Notes under the pieces: model-generated
The model's input: only the letters and a program-made list of their open reading frames with translations
The model's database searches: none
What the model was told of the DNA's origin: nothing
Made by a program: the position numbers and the translations under genes
Part shown: in pieces, positions 41,930-50,221 of the stretch
Layout: each line of letters opens with the position of its first letter
Position numbering within the stretch: position 1 is the first letter of the stretch
From: Anthocerotibacter panamensis C109
GTDB taxonomy: Bacteria > Cyanobacteriota > Cyanobacteriia > Gloeobacterales > Anthocerotibacteraceae
Length of the DNA stretch: 64,000 nt
Reading direction: 5' to 3'
NCBI RefSeq assembly: GCF_018389385.1
Contig: NZ_CP062698.1
Span: 2,111,501-2,175,500, forward strand

Positions 41930-43378
41930 CTACCGATTATTGAGGTGGTGCGCATACATCGGGAAGCCCGAGCAGAGACGACGAATATCGGCAGCGACAC
42001 TCAGTACCGTTTCCGGGTCAACCGCCCACTGGCCGTTGGTATTAGGGGCTATGCTACTAAGCACCCGGTCAATATACCCGGCAATCTCGCGCATCTGGGG
42101 TTCTTTCATCCCCCGTGTGGTGAGCGCGGGGGTGCCCAGACGAATTCCCGAGGGATTGAGCGGCTTGCGCTGGTCAAAGGGAACCATGTTGCGGTTGCAG
42201 GTGACACCCGCCTGACAAAGGGCTTGTTCTACCTGTTTACCGCCGAGAGCCTTGTCCTGAACGTCCCCGGTACGCTCTTTGATCCAATCCGCCAAATTCA
42301 CGACGAGCAGGTGGTTATCTGTGCCGCCACTGACCAGGCGATAGCCTAACTGGAGGAGTTCATCAGCCAATGCCTGAGCGTTTTTGACGGTCTGGTGCTG
42401 GTCGTTGCGGAACTGTTCGGTCTGAGCCAACTTGAAGGCCACAGCCTTGGCGCAGATCTCGTTCATCAAAGGCCCGCCTTGGATTCCCGGCATCACCGTC
42501 TTGTCGAGAAAATTGCCGTATTCAGAGCGACAGAAGATCATGGCTCCACGAGGCCCGCGCAGGGTTTTGTGGGTGGTGGTCATGACGAAATCGGCGTGGG
42601 GGAAAGGGCTCGGATGGGCACCTCCGGCGATGAGCCCTGAGATATGGCAAACGTCGGCCAACAGGTAGGCTCCCACTTCATCGGCAATAGCCTTAAATTT
42701 GTCGAATTCCCACACTCGCGGATAGGCAGTGGCTCCAGCAACGATGAGCCGGGGGCGGTAGTCCAGGGCAAGTTTGCGCAAATAGTCGAAGTCAATGCGC
42801 TCGGTCAGGGGGTCTACCTGATACGGGATGAAGCGATAGAGCTTGCTGGAGAAATTCACCGCAGAGCCATGGGTCAGATGCCCGCCGGAGGCTAAGTCCA
42901 TACCCAAGATCGTGTCGCCTAGCGCCAATTTGCGCTGGAGCCCGTCGCTGAAGGTCAGGGTGAAGTAAATAGCCATATTGGCTGTGGAGCCTGAGTAGGG
43001 CTGGACATTGATGTGATAGGACTCATCCACCCCAAAAAGTTCACGGGCGCGGACTCGAGCCAGATTCTCGACGGTATCCACATGTTCGCAGCCCCCGTAA
43101 TAGCGGCCCCTGACTGGTTTGATCCCTGGGGCGCTAGGAATGCCTTCTTCCGGGTAGCCCTCGGCGTATTTGTTGGTCATCACCGAGCCCTGAGCTTCCA
43201 GGACAGCGTCATAGACCAGATTCTCGGAGGGGATCATCTCCAGGCTATATTCCAGGCGCTCGGTCTCGGCCCGGACTGCCTCAGCTACAGCAGGGTCAAC
43301 CTGGGCTAGGTCTCCAGCACGGGCCGCCATGGGTTGTTTCGGTAAAATTCCGGTCATATGAGGTGCTCCAGACGCCAT
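41930..43378 (-). CDS. glyA: Serine hydroxymethyltransferase, long form
   Basis: Interconverts serine and glycine with tetrahydrofolate, making one-carbon units. The PLP lysine is K271 in MTTTHKTLRGPRG; EMIPSENLVYDAVLEAQGS and DVCHISGLIAGGAHPSPF also match. At 482 aa it is longer than the usual 415-430. An insertion of about 13 residues (EEGIPSAPGIKP region, residues 77-90) splits the near-invariant YAEGYPGKRYYGG loop into YAEGYP and GRYYGG; further extra length lies at the N terminus (about 25 residues) and around 182-200. All catalytic residues remain, so activity is likely. Confidence 0.93.
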   Translation of the reverse strand: MASGAPHMTGILPKQPMAARAGDLAQVDPAVAEAVRAETERLEYSLEMIPSENLVYDAVLEAQGSVMTNKYAEGYPEEGIPSAPGIKPVRGRYYGGCEHVDTVENLARVRARELFGVDESYHINVQPYSGSTANMAIYFTLTFSDGLQRKLALGDTILGMDLASGGHLTHGSAVNFSSKLYRFIPYQVDPLTERIDFDYLRKLALDYRPRLIVAGATAYPRVWEFDKFKAIADEVGAYLLADVCHISGLIAGGAHPSPFPHADFVMTTTHKTLRGPRGAMIFCRSEYGNFLDKTVMPGIQGGPLMNEICAKAVAFKLAQTEQFRNDQHQTVKNAQALADELLQLGYRLVSGGTDNHLLVVNLADWIKERTGDVQDKALGGKQVEQALCQAGVTCNRNMVPFDQRKPLNPSGIRLGTPALTTRGMKEPQMREIAGYIDRVLSSIAPNTNGQWAVDPETVLSVAADIRRLCSGFPMYAHHLNNR

Positions 43379-43440
43379 ACGCTATTTTATCAAGCCCAGG
43401 ACACGTTATGATTAGAGATTGTTGAAATCAGAGACAGCCC

Positions 43441-43746
43441 GTGCCCAATATTAAATCGGCCATCAAGCGGGTGGATGTCGCCGAGCGCAACCGCCAACAC
43501 AACCTGGCGTACAAATCGGCCATCCGCAGCCTGACCAAGCAGTACCTCACCGCGCTCAAGACCTACACGCAGTCTCCGAGCCCCGAGGCTCTGATTACGA
43601 CTGAGACGGCCCTCTCCGCCGCCTACAGCAAGATTGACCGCGCCACTCGCTCCGGTGTCCTCCACAAGAACAATGCTGCCCGCCGCAAATCTCGCTTGAA
43701 GCTTATGTTAAGCAAAGCACTCGGTCAGCCTGCCCCCATAGCCTGA
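43441..43746 (+). CDS. rpsT: 30S ribosomal protein S20
   Basis: The small, Lys/Arg-rich three-helix S20 protein that binds the 5' domain of 16S rRNA. It starts with GTG and reads PNIKSAIKRVDVAERNRQHN, matching the family. SAIRSLTKQYLTAL and KNNAARRKSRLKLML follow. Length 101 aa. It is divergent from glyA and ends at a hairpin terminator. Confidence 0.96.
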   Translation: MPNIKSAIKRVDVAERNRQHNLAYKSAIRSLTKQYLTALKTYTQSPSPEALITTETALSAAYSKIDRATRSGVLHKNNAARRKSRLKLMLSKALGQPAPIA

Positions 43747-43767
43747 GCCGGTCCAAGCCCTCTATCT

Positions 43768-43797
43768 GCCCCCGTTGTCATGGGGGCTGTATTGTTT
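43768..43797 (+). terminator. Terminator of rpsT
   Basis: GCCCCC and GGGGGC flank an eight-base loop, followed by TGTATTGTTTTA. The stem is GC-rich and the tail T-rich, 21 bp after the rpsT stop. Confidence 0.7.
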
Positions 43798-43909
43798 TAC
43801 TCCAAGAATGCTACCGTGAAACCCTTGACAGGATTGGTTTCTAGCTATCTGGCCCCCAGATCGGCTCAGCGTCCCGTGTGGCGAGAAGGCTATCATAGCA
43901 AGGGCATTG

Positions 43910-45520
43910 ATGTCCCCAGAGCGGTTTACCCCTATGACGACGAAGCTTGCAACCTATACCCGTATCCGGGGGCAGGACCAGACCCAGTATGCCAGCGACC
44001 AGCCCTCGGTCAACCCCGCCCGCTTCACCGATGTCCTGGGCACCTATCCGGTCACGTCCAAAGAAGGGGTTAGAGCTGCTTGTATTGCTGCTCAAGAAGC
44101 GCTCCCCCAATGGCGGAGTACCCCGGCTCCCCTGCGGGGCAATCTGATCCACAACCTCAGTCTTCTGGTCACCGAAAACAAAGCCACCCTCGCGCGCTGG
44201 CTCACCCGCGAAATCGGCAAGCCCTATGCTGAAGCGCTAGGCTCGGTCCAGGAAGTGATCGATACCTGTCAGTTTTTCGTCAGCGAAGGGCGCAGGCTCT
44301 ACGGTCAGACCATCCCCAGCGAGATGGCGGACAAGCGTCTTTTCACCTACCGTAGACCCATCGGCGTCTGCGGCATCATCACAGCGGGTAATTTCCCGCT
44401 TGCTGTCCCCGCTTGGTATGTCATCCCCGCCCTACTGTGTGGCAACACCATCGTCTGGAAACCTTCCGAAGATGCTCCCATCCTCTCTTATCTCTTCTGT
44501 CAACTTATAGAGAAAGCAGGATTCCCCCCCGGTGTCTTCAATCTAGTGCTAGGAGACGGGCCAACTACGGGAGCTGCTCTGGTAGATATGGTGCCTGAAG
44601 GCTTGATCGACAAAATAGGCTTTACCGGTTCTAGCCGTATTGGACAATGGATTGGGCAGGTGACCGGAGCGCATTTCCAGGCTGCTTGTCTGGAGTTAGG
44701 CGGGAAAAACCCCCTCGTCGTGACCGAGGACGCTAACTTGGACCTCGCTGTGGAAGGAGCCTTGTGGTCTGCCTTCGGAACCGCTGGACAGCGCTGCACT
44801 TCGCTGGGCGTTCTTATTGTTCAGGAGCGCATCTACGAGCATTTTATGGAGCGTCTTCTCGCGCGGGTTGCGCAAATGGTCATCGGCGACCCGATGGACC
44901 CCACAGTCACCTACGGCCCGATGATCTCCCAGCGCTTCCTTCACAACCTGCTCACCTTTCAGAAGACGCTTTTGGCACCCCATCACACGGTTTTGACCCC
45001 GACGCAAGGACAGATTTCACGGGCCAACCCCTGGCCCAAATTTCAGGGGGATCCCGACCAGGGCTACTTTGCCCATCCGGTTATCGTGGCGGGCGTCCAA
45101 AAGAGCGACGCTTTGTATCGTGAAGAGACTTTTGGCCCGATGGTGGCCGCCGTTTCCTACACCGACCTGGAAGAAGCCCTGCATTGGGCCAACGACCATG
45201 GCTATGGCTTGAGCAGTGCTATCTATACCCGTAATTCCGCTCAGGCATTTTACTTCCAGGACCATATCAGAGCGGGCATGGTCAGTATCAACAACACCAC
45301 AAGTGGGGCGGAAGCACACATGCCCTTCGGGGGCAATGGTCGGTCGGGCAACGGCTCGCGTCAGTCGGGCATCTGGGTTCTAGACCAGTTTACCCGTTGG
45401 CAGGGCGTCAACTGGGACTTCTCCGACCGCTTGCAGCGGGCTCAGATTGACACGGTGTATGCCGGAGGCGACACTGGCTTTAGGGTTCCAGATTGTGATG
45501 TTGCGGCCCTGTCCCCTTGA
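43910..45520 (+). CDS. Aldehyde dehydrogenase
   Basis: NAD(P)-dependent aldehyde dehydrogenase, 536 aa. The usual motifs are present: AGNFPLAVPAWYVIPALLCG, IVWKPSEDAP, the FTGSSRIGQ glycine turn, catalytic Glu in LELGGKNPLVV, and nucleophile Cys in FGTAGQRCTS; EETFGPMVAAVSYTDLEEA near the C terminus closes the family match. The GTAGQRCT signature is shared with the ALDH7 (alpha-aminoadipic semialdehyde) type, but the substrate is undetermined. The ATG at 43910 has AAGGG in front. The following TIGR03492 gene begins eight bases after its stop. Confidence 0.92.
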   Translation: MSPERFTPMTTKLATYTRIRGQDQTQYASDQPSVNPARFTDVLGTYPVTSKEGVRAACIAAQEALPQWRSTPAPLRGNLIHNLSLLVTENKATLARWLTREIGKPYAEALGSVQEVIDTCQFFVSEGRRLYGQTIPSEMADKRLFTYRRPIGVCGIITAGNFPLAVPAWYVIPALLCGNTIVWKPSEDAPILSYLFCQLIEKAGFPPGVFNLVLGDGPTTGAALVDMVPEGLIDKIGFTGSSRIGQWIGQVTGAHFQAACLELGGKNPLVVTEDANLDLAVEGALWSAFGTAGQRCTSLGVLIVQERIYEHFMERLLARVAQMVIGDPMDPTVTYGPMISQRFLHNLLTFQKTLLAPHHTVLTPTQGQISRANPWPKFQGDPDQGYFAHPVIVAGVQKSDALYREETFGPMVAAVSYTDLEEALHWANDHGYGLSSAIYTRNSAQAFYFQDHIRAGMVSINNTTSGAEAHMPFGGNGRSGNGSRQSGIWVLDQFTRWQGVNWDFSDRLQRAQIDTVYAGGDTGFRVPDCDVAALSP

Positions 45521-45528
45521 CGACCCCC

Positions 45529-46698
45529 ATGAAAAAACGCATTCTCTGCCTCAGTAACGGTCACGGAGAGGACGGCATTGCCGTTGCAATCCTCCGGGCC
45601 TTGGCTGAGTACCCGGTAGAGTTGATGGCGATGCCGATTGTCGGTACGGGCGGAGCTTACGAAGCGTTGGACATTCCCATCATTGGCCCGACCCGAACGA
45701 TGCCCTCTGGGGGCTTTATTTATATGGACCCCCTCCAGTTGTGGCGCGATATCCAAGAAGGGCTGGGCAGACTCACCTGGGCGCAGTACCAAGCCATCAA
45801 AGCCGTTGCCCCGGAAGTGGACTTGATCCTGGCGGTGGGCGATATTGTGGTGCAGATTTTCGCGCAGTTGAGCAAGAAGCCCCATGTTTTTGTGGGCACA
45901 GCTAAATCGGACTATTACATCGGCGGCAAACCCTCCGTCTACGCCCCTTGGGAACGCTGGCTCATGCTCCATCCGCGTTGTACCGCGGTCTATCCTCGTG
46001 ACCGGGTGACGACCCTCAACCTGCAAAAGCTGGGCATCCCCCGCGCCTATGACCTGGGTAACCCCATGATGGATGGGCTGACTCCTCAAGGCTTTGACTG
46101 GGCGCGGGTGGGATTGACTCCAGCCCACCGCCTCGTCGCCCTGCTGCCCGGTTCGCGCCCCCCGGAGGCGTACCGCAATCTGATTTTACTTTTGACAGCC
46201 GTGGAGCATTTAGGGGAGCAACCCTTCCCCCTAGTCGCCATGGCAGCGCTGACCAATGGCCTCAAGTGCCCGGAACTGGTTGCTTCTCTGGAGCAAGCAG
46301 GCTGGTCCTATAGCGAACATGCCCCTGACTTGGTGCACCTATGCCGGGGCCAACATCAGGTCTATCTGGTCTGGGGCGCTTTTGCGGACTGTATCACTAA
46401 GGCCAGTCTGGTGCTTGCCATGACCGGCACCGCTACCGAACAGGCGGTAGGTTTAGGTAAACCCGTCGTCACCCTCCCCGGCGCAGGTCCCCAGTTCAAC
46501 CACCGTTTCGCCGAAGCGCAGACCCGGCTGCTTGGTCCTTCGGTGACCCTGCTCCAACATCCTCAAGACATCGCCCCCACCGCCTGCAACCTCCTCACCG
46601 ACCACACCTACTTGGCACAACTCCAAGCCAATGGCCGCGAACGCATGGGGACGATTGGGGCGGCAGGACGGATTGCCCAACATGTGATGGCGCAGTGA
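45529..46698 (+). CDS. TIGR03492 lipid-A-disaccharide-synthase-like protein
   Basis: A 389-aa glycosyltransferase-fold (GT-B) protein of the TIGR03492 type, typical of cyanobacteria, related to LpxB. It opens ILCLSNGHGEDGIAVAILRA, contains the nucleotide-sugar loop LPGSRPPEAYRNL near the middle, and ends with MTGTATEQAVGLGKPVVTLPG, the family's sugar-diphosphate site. Its true substrate is not known; cyanobacteria often have unusual or no lipid A. The window has no lpxACD genes. I use the ATG at 45529, since the TTG at 45517 overlaps the dehydrogenase stop. Probably co-transcribed with the dehydrogenase. Confidence 0.85.
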   Translation: MKKRILCLSNGHGEDGIAVAILRALAEYPVELMAMPIVGTGGAYEALDIPIIGPTRTMPSGGFIYMDPLQLWRDIQEGLGRLTWAQYQAIKAVAPEVDLILAVGDIVVQIFAQLSKKPHVFVGTAKSDYYIGGKPSVYAPWERWLMLHPRCTAVYPRDRVTTLNLQKLGIPRAYDLGNPMMDGLTPQGFDWARVGLTPAHRLVALLPGSRPPEAYRNLILLLTAVEHLGEQPFPLVAMAALTNGLKCPELVASLEQAGWSYSEHAPDLVHLCRGQHQVYLVWGAFADCITKASLVLAMTGTATEQAVGLGKPVVTLPGAGPQFNHRFAEAQTRLLGPSVTLLQHPQDIAPTACNLLTDHTYLAQLQANGRERMGTIGAAGRIAQHVMAQ

Positions 46699-46777
46699 GG
46701 GTCTTCCCTCGGACAGAGTGCTATGCAAAGGGGCACGGAATTTTTCTTACAATAGTTGAGCAAGTCCTGGACAATTG

Positions 46778-47617
46778 ATGGTGATACCCCTGAAATTACA
46801 ACGTCTGCAAGATCTGCTCAGAGAATTGGACCGCTGTGTCGTGGCCTACTCAGGCGGCGTGGACAGCACGCTGGTCGCCAAGGTCGCCTTTGATATCCTG
46901 GGGGAACGAGCCCTGGCGGTGACCGCAGCCTCCCCCTCGCTGATGCAGGAAGACCTAGACGATGCCCGGACCCAGGCAGCATTCATCGGCATCCCCCACG
47001 AAGTCGTGGAGACGCACGAACTGGCAAACCCCAACTACAGCAACAACCCGGTCAACCGCTGCTATTTCTGTAAAAGTGAATTGCATGATACGCTCATTCC
47101 CTTCGCCCGAGAACGCGGCATCACTGCTGTTTTGGACGGCGCTAATCTGGATGATTTGGGAGACTATCGACCGGGCTTTCAGGCAGCGCGGGAGCGAGGG
47201 ATACGCTCTCCTTTGATTGAATGCCAGATCGCCAAGCTGGATGTGCGCCAACTTTCCGAATACCTGGGGCTACCTTGGTGGAACAAACCTGCTATGCCCT
47301 GCCTGTCTTCGCGCTTTCCCTATGGGGAGGAAATCACCCTGACCAAACTCCAACGCCTTGCCCAAGCAGAACGCTACTTGCGTCAGGCAGGTTGGCGCGA
47401 CTTTCGGGTGCGCTCCGACCGGGATACCGCTCGGATCGAAGTCCAACCAGAGCAGATTGGGGCTTTTGTCCAAACAGTGGATTTGCCAAATTTAGTCGAG
47501 CGATTTAAGTCTTTTGGCTACACCTATGTCACGCTCGATCTGGAGGGTTACCGCCAAGGTAAACTCAATCAAGTCTTGGACCCGCATCAGCTTCAGCGCT
47601 TCGGGGCGGTGTCCTAA
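46778..47617 (+). CDS. larE: LarE, ATP-dependent sacrificial sulfur transferase
   Basis: A PP-loop enzyme of 279 aa that donates sulphur in making the nickel-pincer cofactor of lactate racemase-type enzymes. The PP-loop is VAYSGGVDST (residues 24-33), NRCYFCKSEL holds a conserved CxxC pair, and the sacrificial Cys is in the NKPAMPCLSSRFPYGEE segment (C175). A beta-barrel tail (GWRDFRVRSDRDTARIEV) closes the fold. The larB and larC genes and larA are not beside it, so it may serve another acceptor. ATG 46778 is preferred to the preceding TTG. Confidence 0.93.
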   Translation: MVIPLKLQRLQDLLRELDRCVVAYSGGVDSTLVAKVAFDILGERALAVTAASPSLMQEDLDDARTQAAFIGIPHEVVETHELANPNYSNNPVNRCYFCKSELHDTLIPFARERGITAVLDGANLDDLGDYRPGFQAARERGIRSPLIECQIAKLDVRQLSEYLGLPWWNKPAMPCLSSRFPYGEEITLTKLQRLAQAERYLRQAGWRDFRVRSDRDTARIEVQPEQIGAFVQTVDLPNLVERFKSFGYTYVTLDLEGYRQGKLNQVLDPHQLQRFGAVS

Positions 47618-47622
47618 GGGAT

Positions 47623-47835
47623 TTACCAAGCAACTAAAGGTGCTGTGATAAGGTCTACGTCCTGTATCTTCATCCATAAAAAAGAGCAAGGTGAAATCCT
47701 CAGTTGCACCTGAATCTGGCCTGCTTGCGATTGGATGGCTTCCACAGGGAACATACTGTTAGCCGTACAGCGTGGAAATTGCTCGTATAACTGTTGAGAA
47801 CGAGGCTTGGCGAGTAGGGGGTTCAGCTTGTCCAT
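47623..47835 (-). CDS. Small hypothetical protein (70 aa)
   Basis: Not recognised. The frame reads MDKLNPLLAKPRSQQLYEQF, then PRCTANSMFPVEAIQSQAGQ, and ends with the tail IQDVDLITAPLVAW. It has one Cys and alternating beta-like patterns (QIQVQLRI), and ends in a hydrophobic tail. It converges on larE with five bases between the stops. The 70 bases upstream of it hold three short palindromes, which hints at regulation. No good ribosome-binding site is seen, so expression is uncertain. Confidence 0.45.
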   Translation of the reverse strand: MDKLNPLLAKPRSQQLYEQFPRCTANSMFPVEAIQSQAGQIQVQLRISPCSFLWMKIQDVDLITAPLVAW

Positions 47836-47855
47836 GAGCTTGGTCCGGGAGAATC

Positions 47856-47925
47856 TTAGTACATATACTAACTACATGATCCGTAGTGGGTTGTGAAGTT
47901 TCCATAAACTCGTATTTATACGGAT
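47856..47925. repeat. Nested inverted repeats upstream of the 70-aa ORF
   Basis: TTAGTA-CATA-TACTAA (47856-47871) is a perfect palindromic hairpin. ATCCGTA (47879) and TACGGAT (47919) are perfect complements, and CGTAT-TT-ATACG (47911-47922) overlaps the second arm. All fall in an AT-rich gap between rnpB's terminator and the ORF. Confidence 0.5.
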
Positions 47926-47942
47926 GTACGCTCCTCATCCAT

Positions 47943-47969
47943 AAAAAGGGGCCTCTAGCGAGACCCCTT
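47943..47969 (-). terminator. Rho-independent terminator of rnpB
   Basis: On the minus strand AAGGGGTCTC pairs with GAGGCCCCTT (one G-U pair) around the tetraloop GCTA, with five T residues overlapping the end of the stem. It begins directly after the mature 3' end of the RNase P RNA. Confidence 0.88.
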
Positions 47970-47970
47970 C

Positions 47971-48343
47971 GAAAAGGCAGACATAAGCCGGGTTCTGTTC
48001 ACCTACTCCACAGGGAAATAGGGGAGGACCATCTATCTGGGACGCCAGTTACCTGATGCCTCAAGCGGCTCATCGGAGGACGGACAACGAGCAATCACTA
48101 TGTCCTCACGCCTTGCTCCGGGGTGGGGTTTACCGAGCCAGTACCTCTCGATACTGCTGGTGCGCTCTTACCGCACCTTTGCACCCTTACCCCTAGGCTC
48201 TTAGAAACCAGGGGCGGTATCTTTCTGTGGCACTATCCTCACGCTCACGCGCACTGGGCGTTACCCAGCAACCCTGCTCATTGTTGGAGCCCGGACTTTC
48301 CTCAGGTCGGTTGCCCGACCCGCAGCCCTCTCGCTACCTTTTC
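47971..48343 (-). ncRNA. rnpB: RNase P RNA (type A)
   Basis: The catalytic RNA that trims the 5' leader of pre-tRNAs. On the minus strand the conserved GAGGAAAGTCCGGGC follows a short P3 hairpin (GGTCGGGCAACCGACC), a core CCCGGCTTATG lies at the 3' end, and the universal AGAAC-CCGG CCA-binding region is seen. P1 is formed by GAAAAGGTAG at the 5' end and CTGCCTTTTC at the 3' end (one G-U pair). That gives a mature length of about 373 nt, close to the E. coli size and short for cyanobacteria because P3 is minimal. The exact ends are inferred from P1. Confidence 0.96.
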
Positions 48344-48483
48344 ATGCTCTATTGTCTCATCCCAGCTAGGCTTCTCGCTACCTGAAAACCGGGCAGCAGA
48401 ATAGTCAAACCGCTCTATCTTTATTGCATGGTCATCGTATGGTCGGTTGGATACGCAGCTACATGAAGTCAGCTCTCGTGTTC

Positions 48484-49362
48484 CTACTCCGGCATATACT
48501 TCCCGATAATCGGAGCTAGTTTCCGCCGTGTCTCCAGAGGGACCCTGTCCGGCTGCGTCAAGAGTGCATACTTCAAGGCGCTATGGGCGGCACAGACGGG
48601 CGGAGTTCTGGCGAGTTGGGCGATGAGCGGTTTGAGGATGCGTTGGGCGGTAGCAACGTTTTTGTTGAGGTAGGTGATGACTTGCTCGACGGTGACCGAA
48701 CTGTGGTCTGGGTGCCAGCAGTCGTAATCCGTCACCATCGCCAGCGGACTGTAGGCGATTTCGGCCTCGCGGCTGAGTTTGGCTTCTTGGGCGTTGGTCA
48801 TGCCGATGATGTCCATGCCCCAAGAGCGGTAGACCTGCGATTCGGCGTAGGTAGAGAAGGCGGGTCCCTCCATGCACAGGTAGGTCCCTCCCCGGTGCAC
48901 CCGTGTTTCTCCCAAGTCCAAAGTCGCGCAGACTTCGCTCACGACCTCGGTCAACTCAGGACTAGTCGGTTGGTCAAAGCTGATATGGGCGACGAGCCCT
49001 TCTCCAAAAAATGTGGAACTGCGGTGGCGGGTCCAGTCAAAAAATTGGTCTGGCAGCACGATATCGGTGGGCTGATAGTGCTCCTTGAGCGAACCGACTG
49101 CCGAAATAGAGAGAATATAGGCCACGCCCAAAGTTTTGAGGGCGTAGATATTGGCCCGATAGGGGACTTCAGTGGGTAGGAGGTAGTGCCCCCGGCCATG
49201 GCGCGGTAAAAATACGACCTTCACGCCCGCCAATCGCCCCAGAATGAGGGCATCGGAGGGCGGACCGAAGGGAGTGACGACCCGGACTTCCTCCATTTCC
49301 TCTAACTCGGGCATGTCATAAAGTCCACTGCCCCCAATTACCGCAATCCGAGCTTCTGCCAT
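48484..49362 (-). CDS. mtnP: S-methyl-5'-thioadenosine phosphorylase
   Basis: Cleaves 5'-methylthioadenosine, a by-product of polyamine synthesis, to adenine and methylthioribose-1-phosphate. It has IAVIGGSGLYDMPELEE, the phosphate loop FLPRHGRGHYLLPTEVPYRA, YLCMEGPAFSTYAESQVYR and DIIGMTNAQEAKLSREAEIA, all family signatures. Length of 292 aa is normal. It is a single leftward gene near rnpB. Confidence 0.95.
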   Translation of the reverse strand: MAEARIAVIGGSGLYDMPELEEMEEVRVVTPFGPPSDALILGRLAGVKVVFLPRHGRGHYLLPTEVPYRANIYALKTLGVAYILSISAVGSLKEHYQPTDIVLPDQFFDWTRHRSSTFFGEGLVAHISFDQPTSPELTEVVSEVCATLDLGETRVHRGGTYLCMEGPAFSTYAESQVYRSWGMDIIGMTNAQEAKLSREAEIAYSPLAMVTDYDCWHPDHSSVTVEQVITYLNKNVATAQRILKPLIAQLARTPPVCAAHSALKYALLTQPDRVPLETRRKLAPIIGKYMPE

Positions 49363-49515
49363 GACCTCGCTCTAGCGCACCTGTTCTATCAAAGCAGATT
49401 TGAAGGTGGGCAGCACTTGGGTAGCGCACCAACATCTACACACGAGTACTAACACGAATTAACAGGGTTAGCGCCTGCTGCTTGCTATCTTGGAAATAGG
49501 ATTGCGGAGTTTGCC

Positions 49516-49773
49516 ATGCTGCAAGTAGTCGTTTGGGTCGTGCTGGGCCTGTTGGCTGTGAGTGTGGTGTCTACGGTGTTTAAGCTGGGGGTGTGGCTTT
49601 TGGGGCTGGCCCTGTCTGCACTGTGGCTGTATGCACTGGTAGACGTGCTACTTCTGAGCAATATGTCGCTCTTAAAAAAAGTCCTCTGGGGCCTGGGAGT
49701 TTCCTTCCTTCCGGTCATTGGTCCTCTTGCCTGGGTCGCCCTCAAGCCTTCTACACAGCGGCTCATTTCCTAA
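49516..49773 (+). CDS. PLDc_N-like small membrane protein
   Basis: An 85-aa protein with two long hydrophobic helices (about 3-23 and 26-46) and a third at 56-78. The segment LWLYALVDVLLLSNMSLLKK followed by VLWGLGVSFLPVIGPLAWVA resembles the PLDc_N domain found at the N terminus of cardiolipin synthases or alone. GGAG lies 7 nt before the ATG. The catalytic phospholipase-D domain is not encoded nearby, so it is a stand-alone copy of unknown function. Confidence 0.72.
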   Translation: MLQVVVWVVLGLLAVSVVSTVFKLGVWLLGLALSALWLYALVDVLLLSNMSLLKKVLWGLGVSFLPVIGPLAWVALKPSTQRLIS

Positions 49774-49840
49774 GTTAAGCGTCTGCTGTGGTCAAAACAG
49801 GGTTCTTAACGCTATAACTGGAGTAGCGCCTAAGGAATAT

Positions 49841-50221
49841 ATGGACGACCTGCTGCTGGTGCGGTGGCGTACTGCTACCCGGCAATTCCATGACCTCCAT
49901 GAATTTCAGCGGGTGGCTGTAGCTGGGGCAGTTGTCATTTTATTCCATGGGTACTTCTGGTTTGCAGATTGGGCTCCATCCCCGTTGCGCCCCGCTTACC
50001 TACTAGGGGCGGGCATCGCGCTATTTAGCCTCCAGCGCACCCTAAAAAATAGCCTTGCCCTCGCCCAACGACGCCTCGATGACCTGCGGCAAGCCTTGGA
50101 GATTCAGGAGCAAAAGCTTCGTCAAGAGCATGAGACAGCCTACGCCCGGTGGTCGTCCCAACGTGCTGGTGTCCAGATTGAGCAGCTCAAGAAGCAGACG
50201 ATTAAAGCCCAGGCGAGTTAG
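49841..50221 (+). CDS. Membrane protein with C-terminal coiled coil
   Basis: A 126-aa protein: an N-terminal soluble stretch (MDDLLLVRWRTATRQFHDLH), two membrane helices (about residues 25-62), then a long charged helix (LALAQRRLDDLRQALEIQEQ and on) that is predicted as a coiled coil. The ATG at 49841 is behind AAGGA; the longer frame from 49718 overlaps the preceding gene and is not believed. Function unknown. The 3' end overlaps the DUF2301 gene by four bases. Confidence 0.65.
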   Translation: MDDLLLVRWRTATRQFHDLHEFQRVAVAGAVVILFHGYFWFADWAPSPLRPAYLLGAGIALFSLQRTLKNSLALAQRRLDDLRQALEIQEQKLRQEHETAYARWSSQRAGVQIEQLKKQTIKAQAS

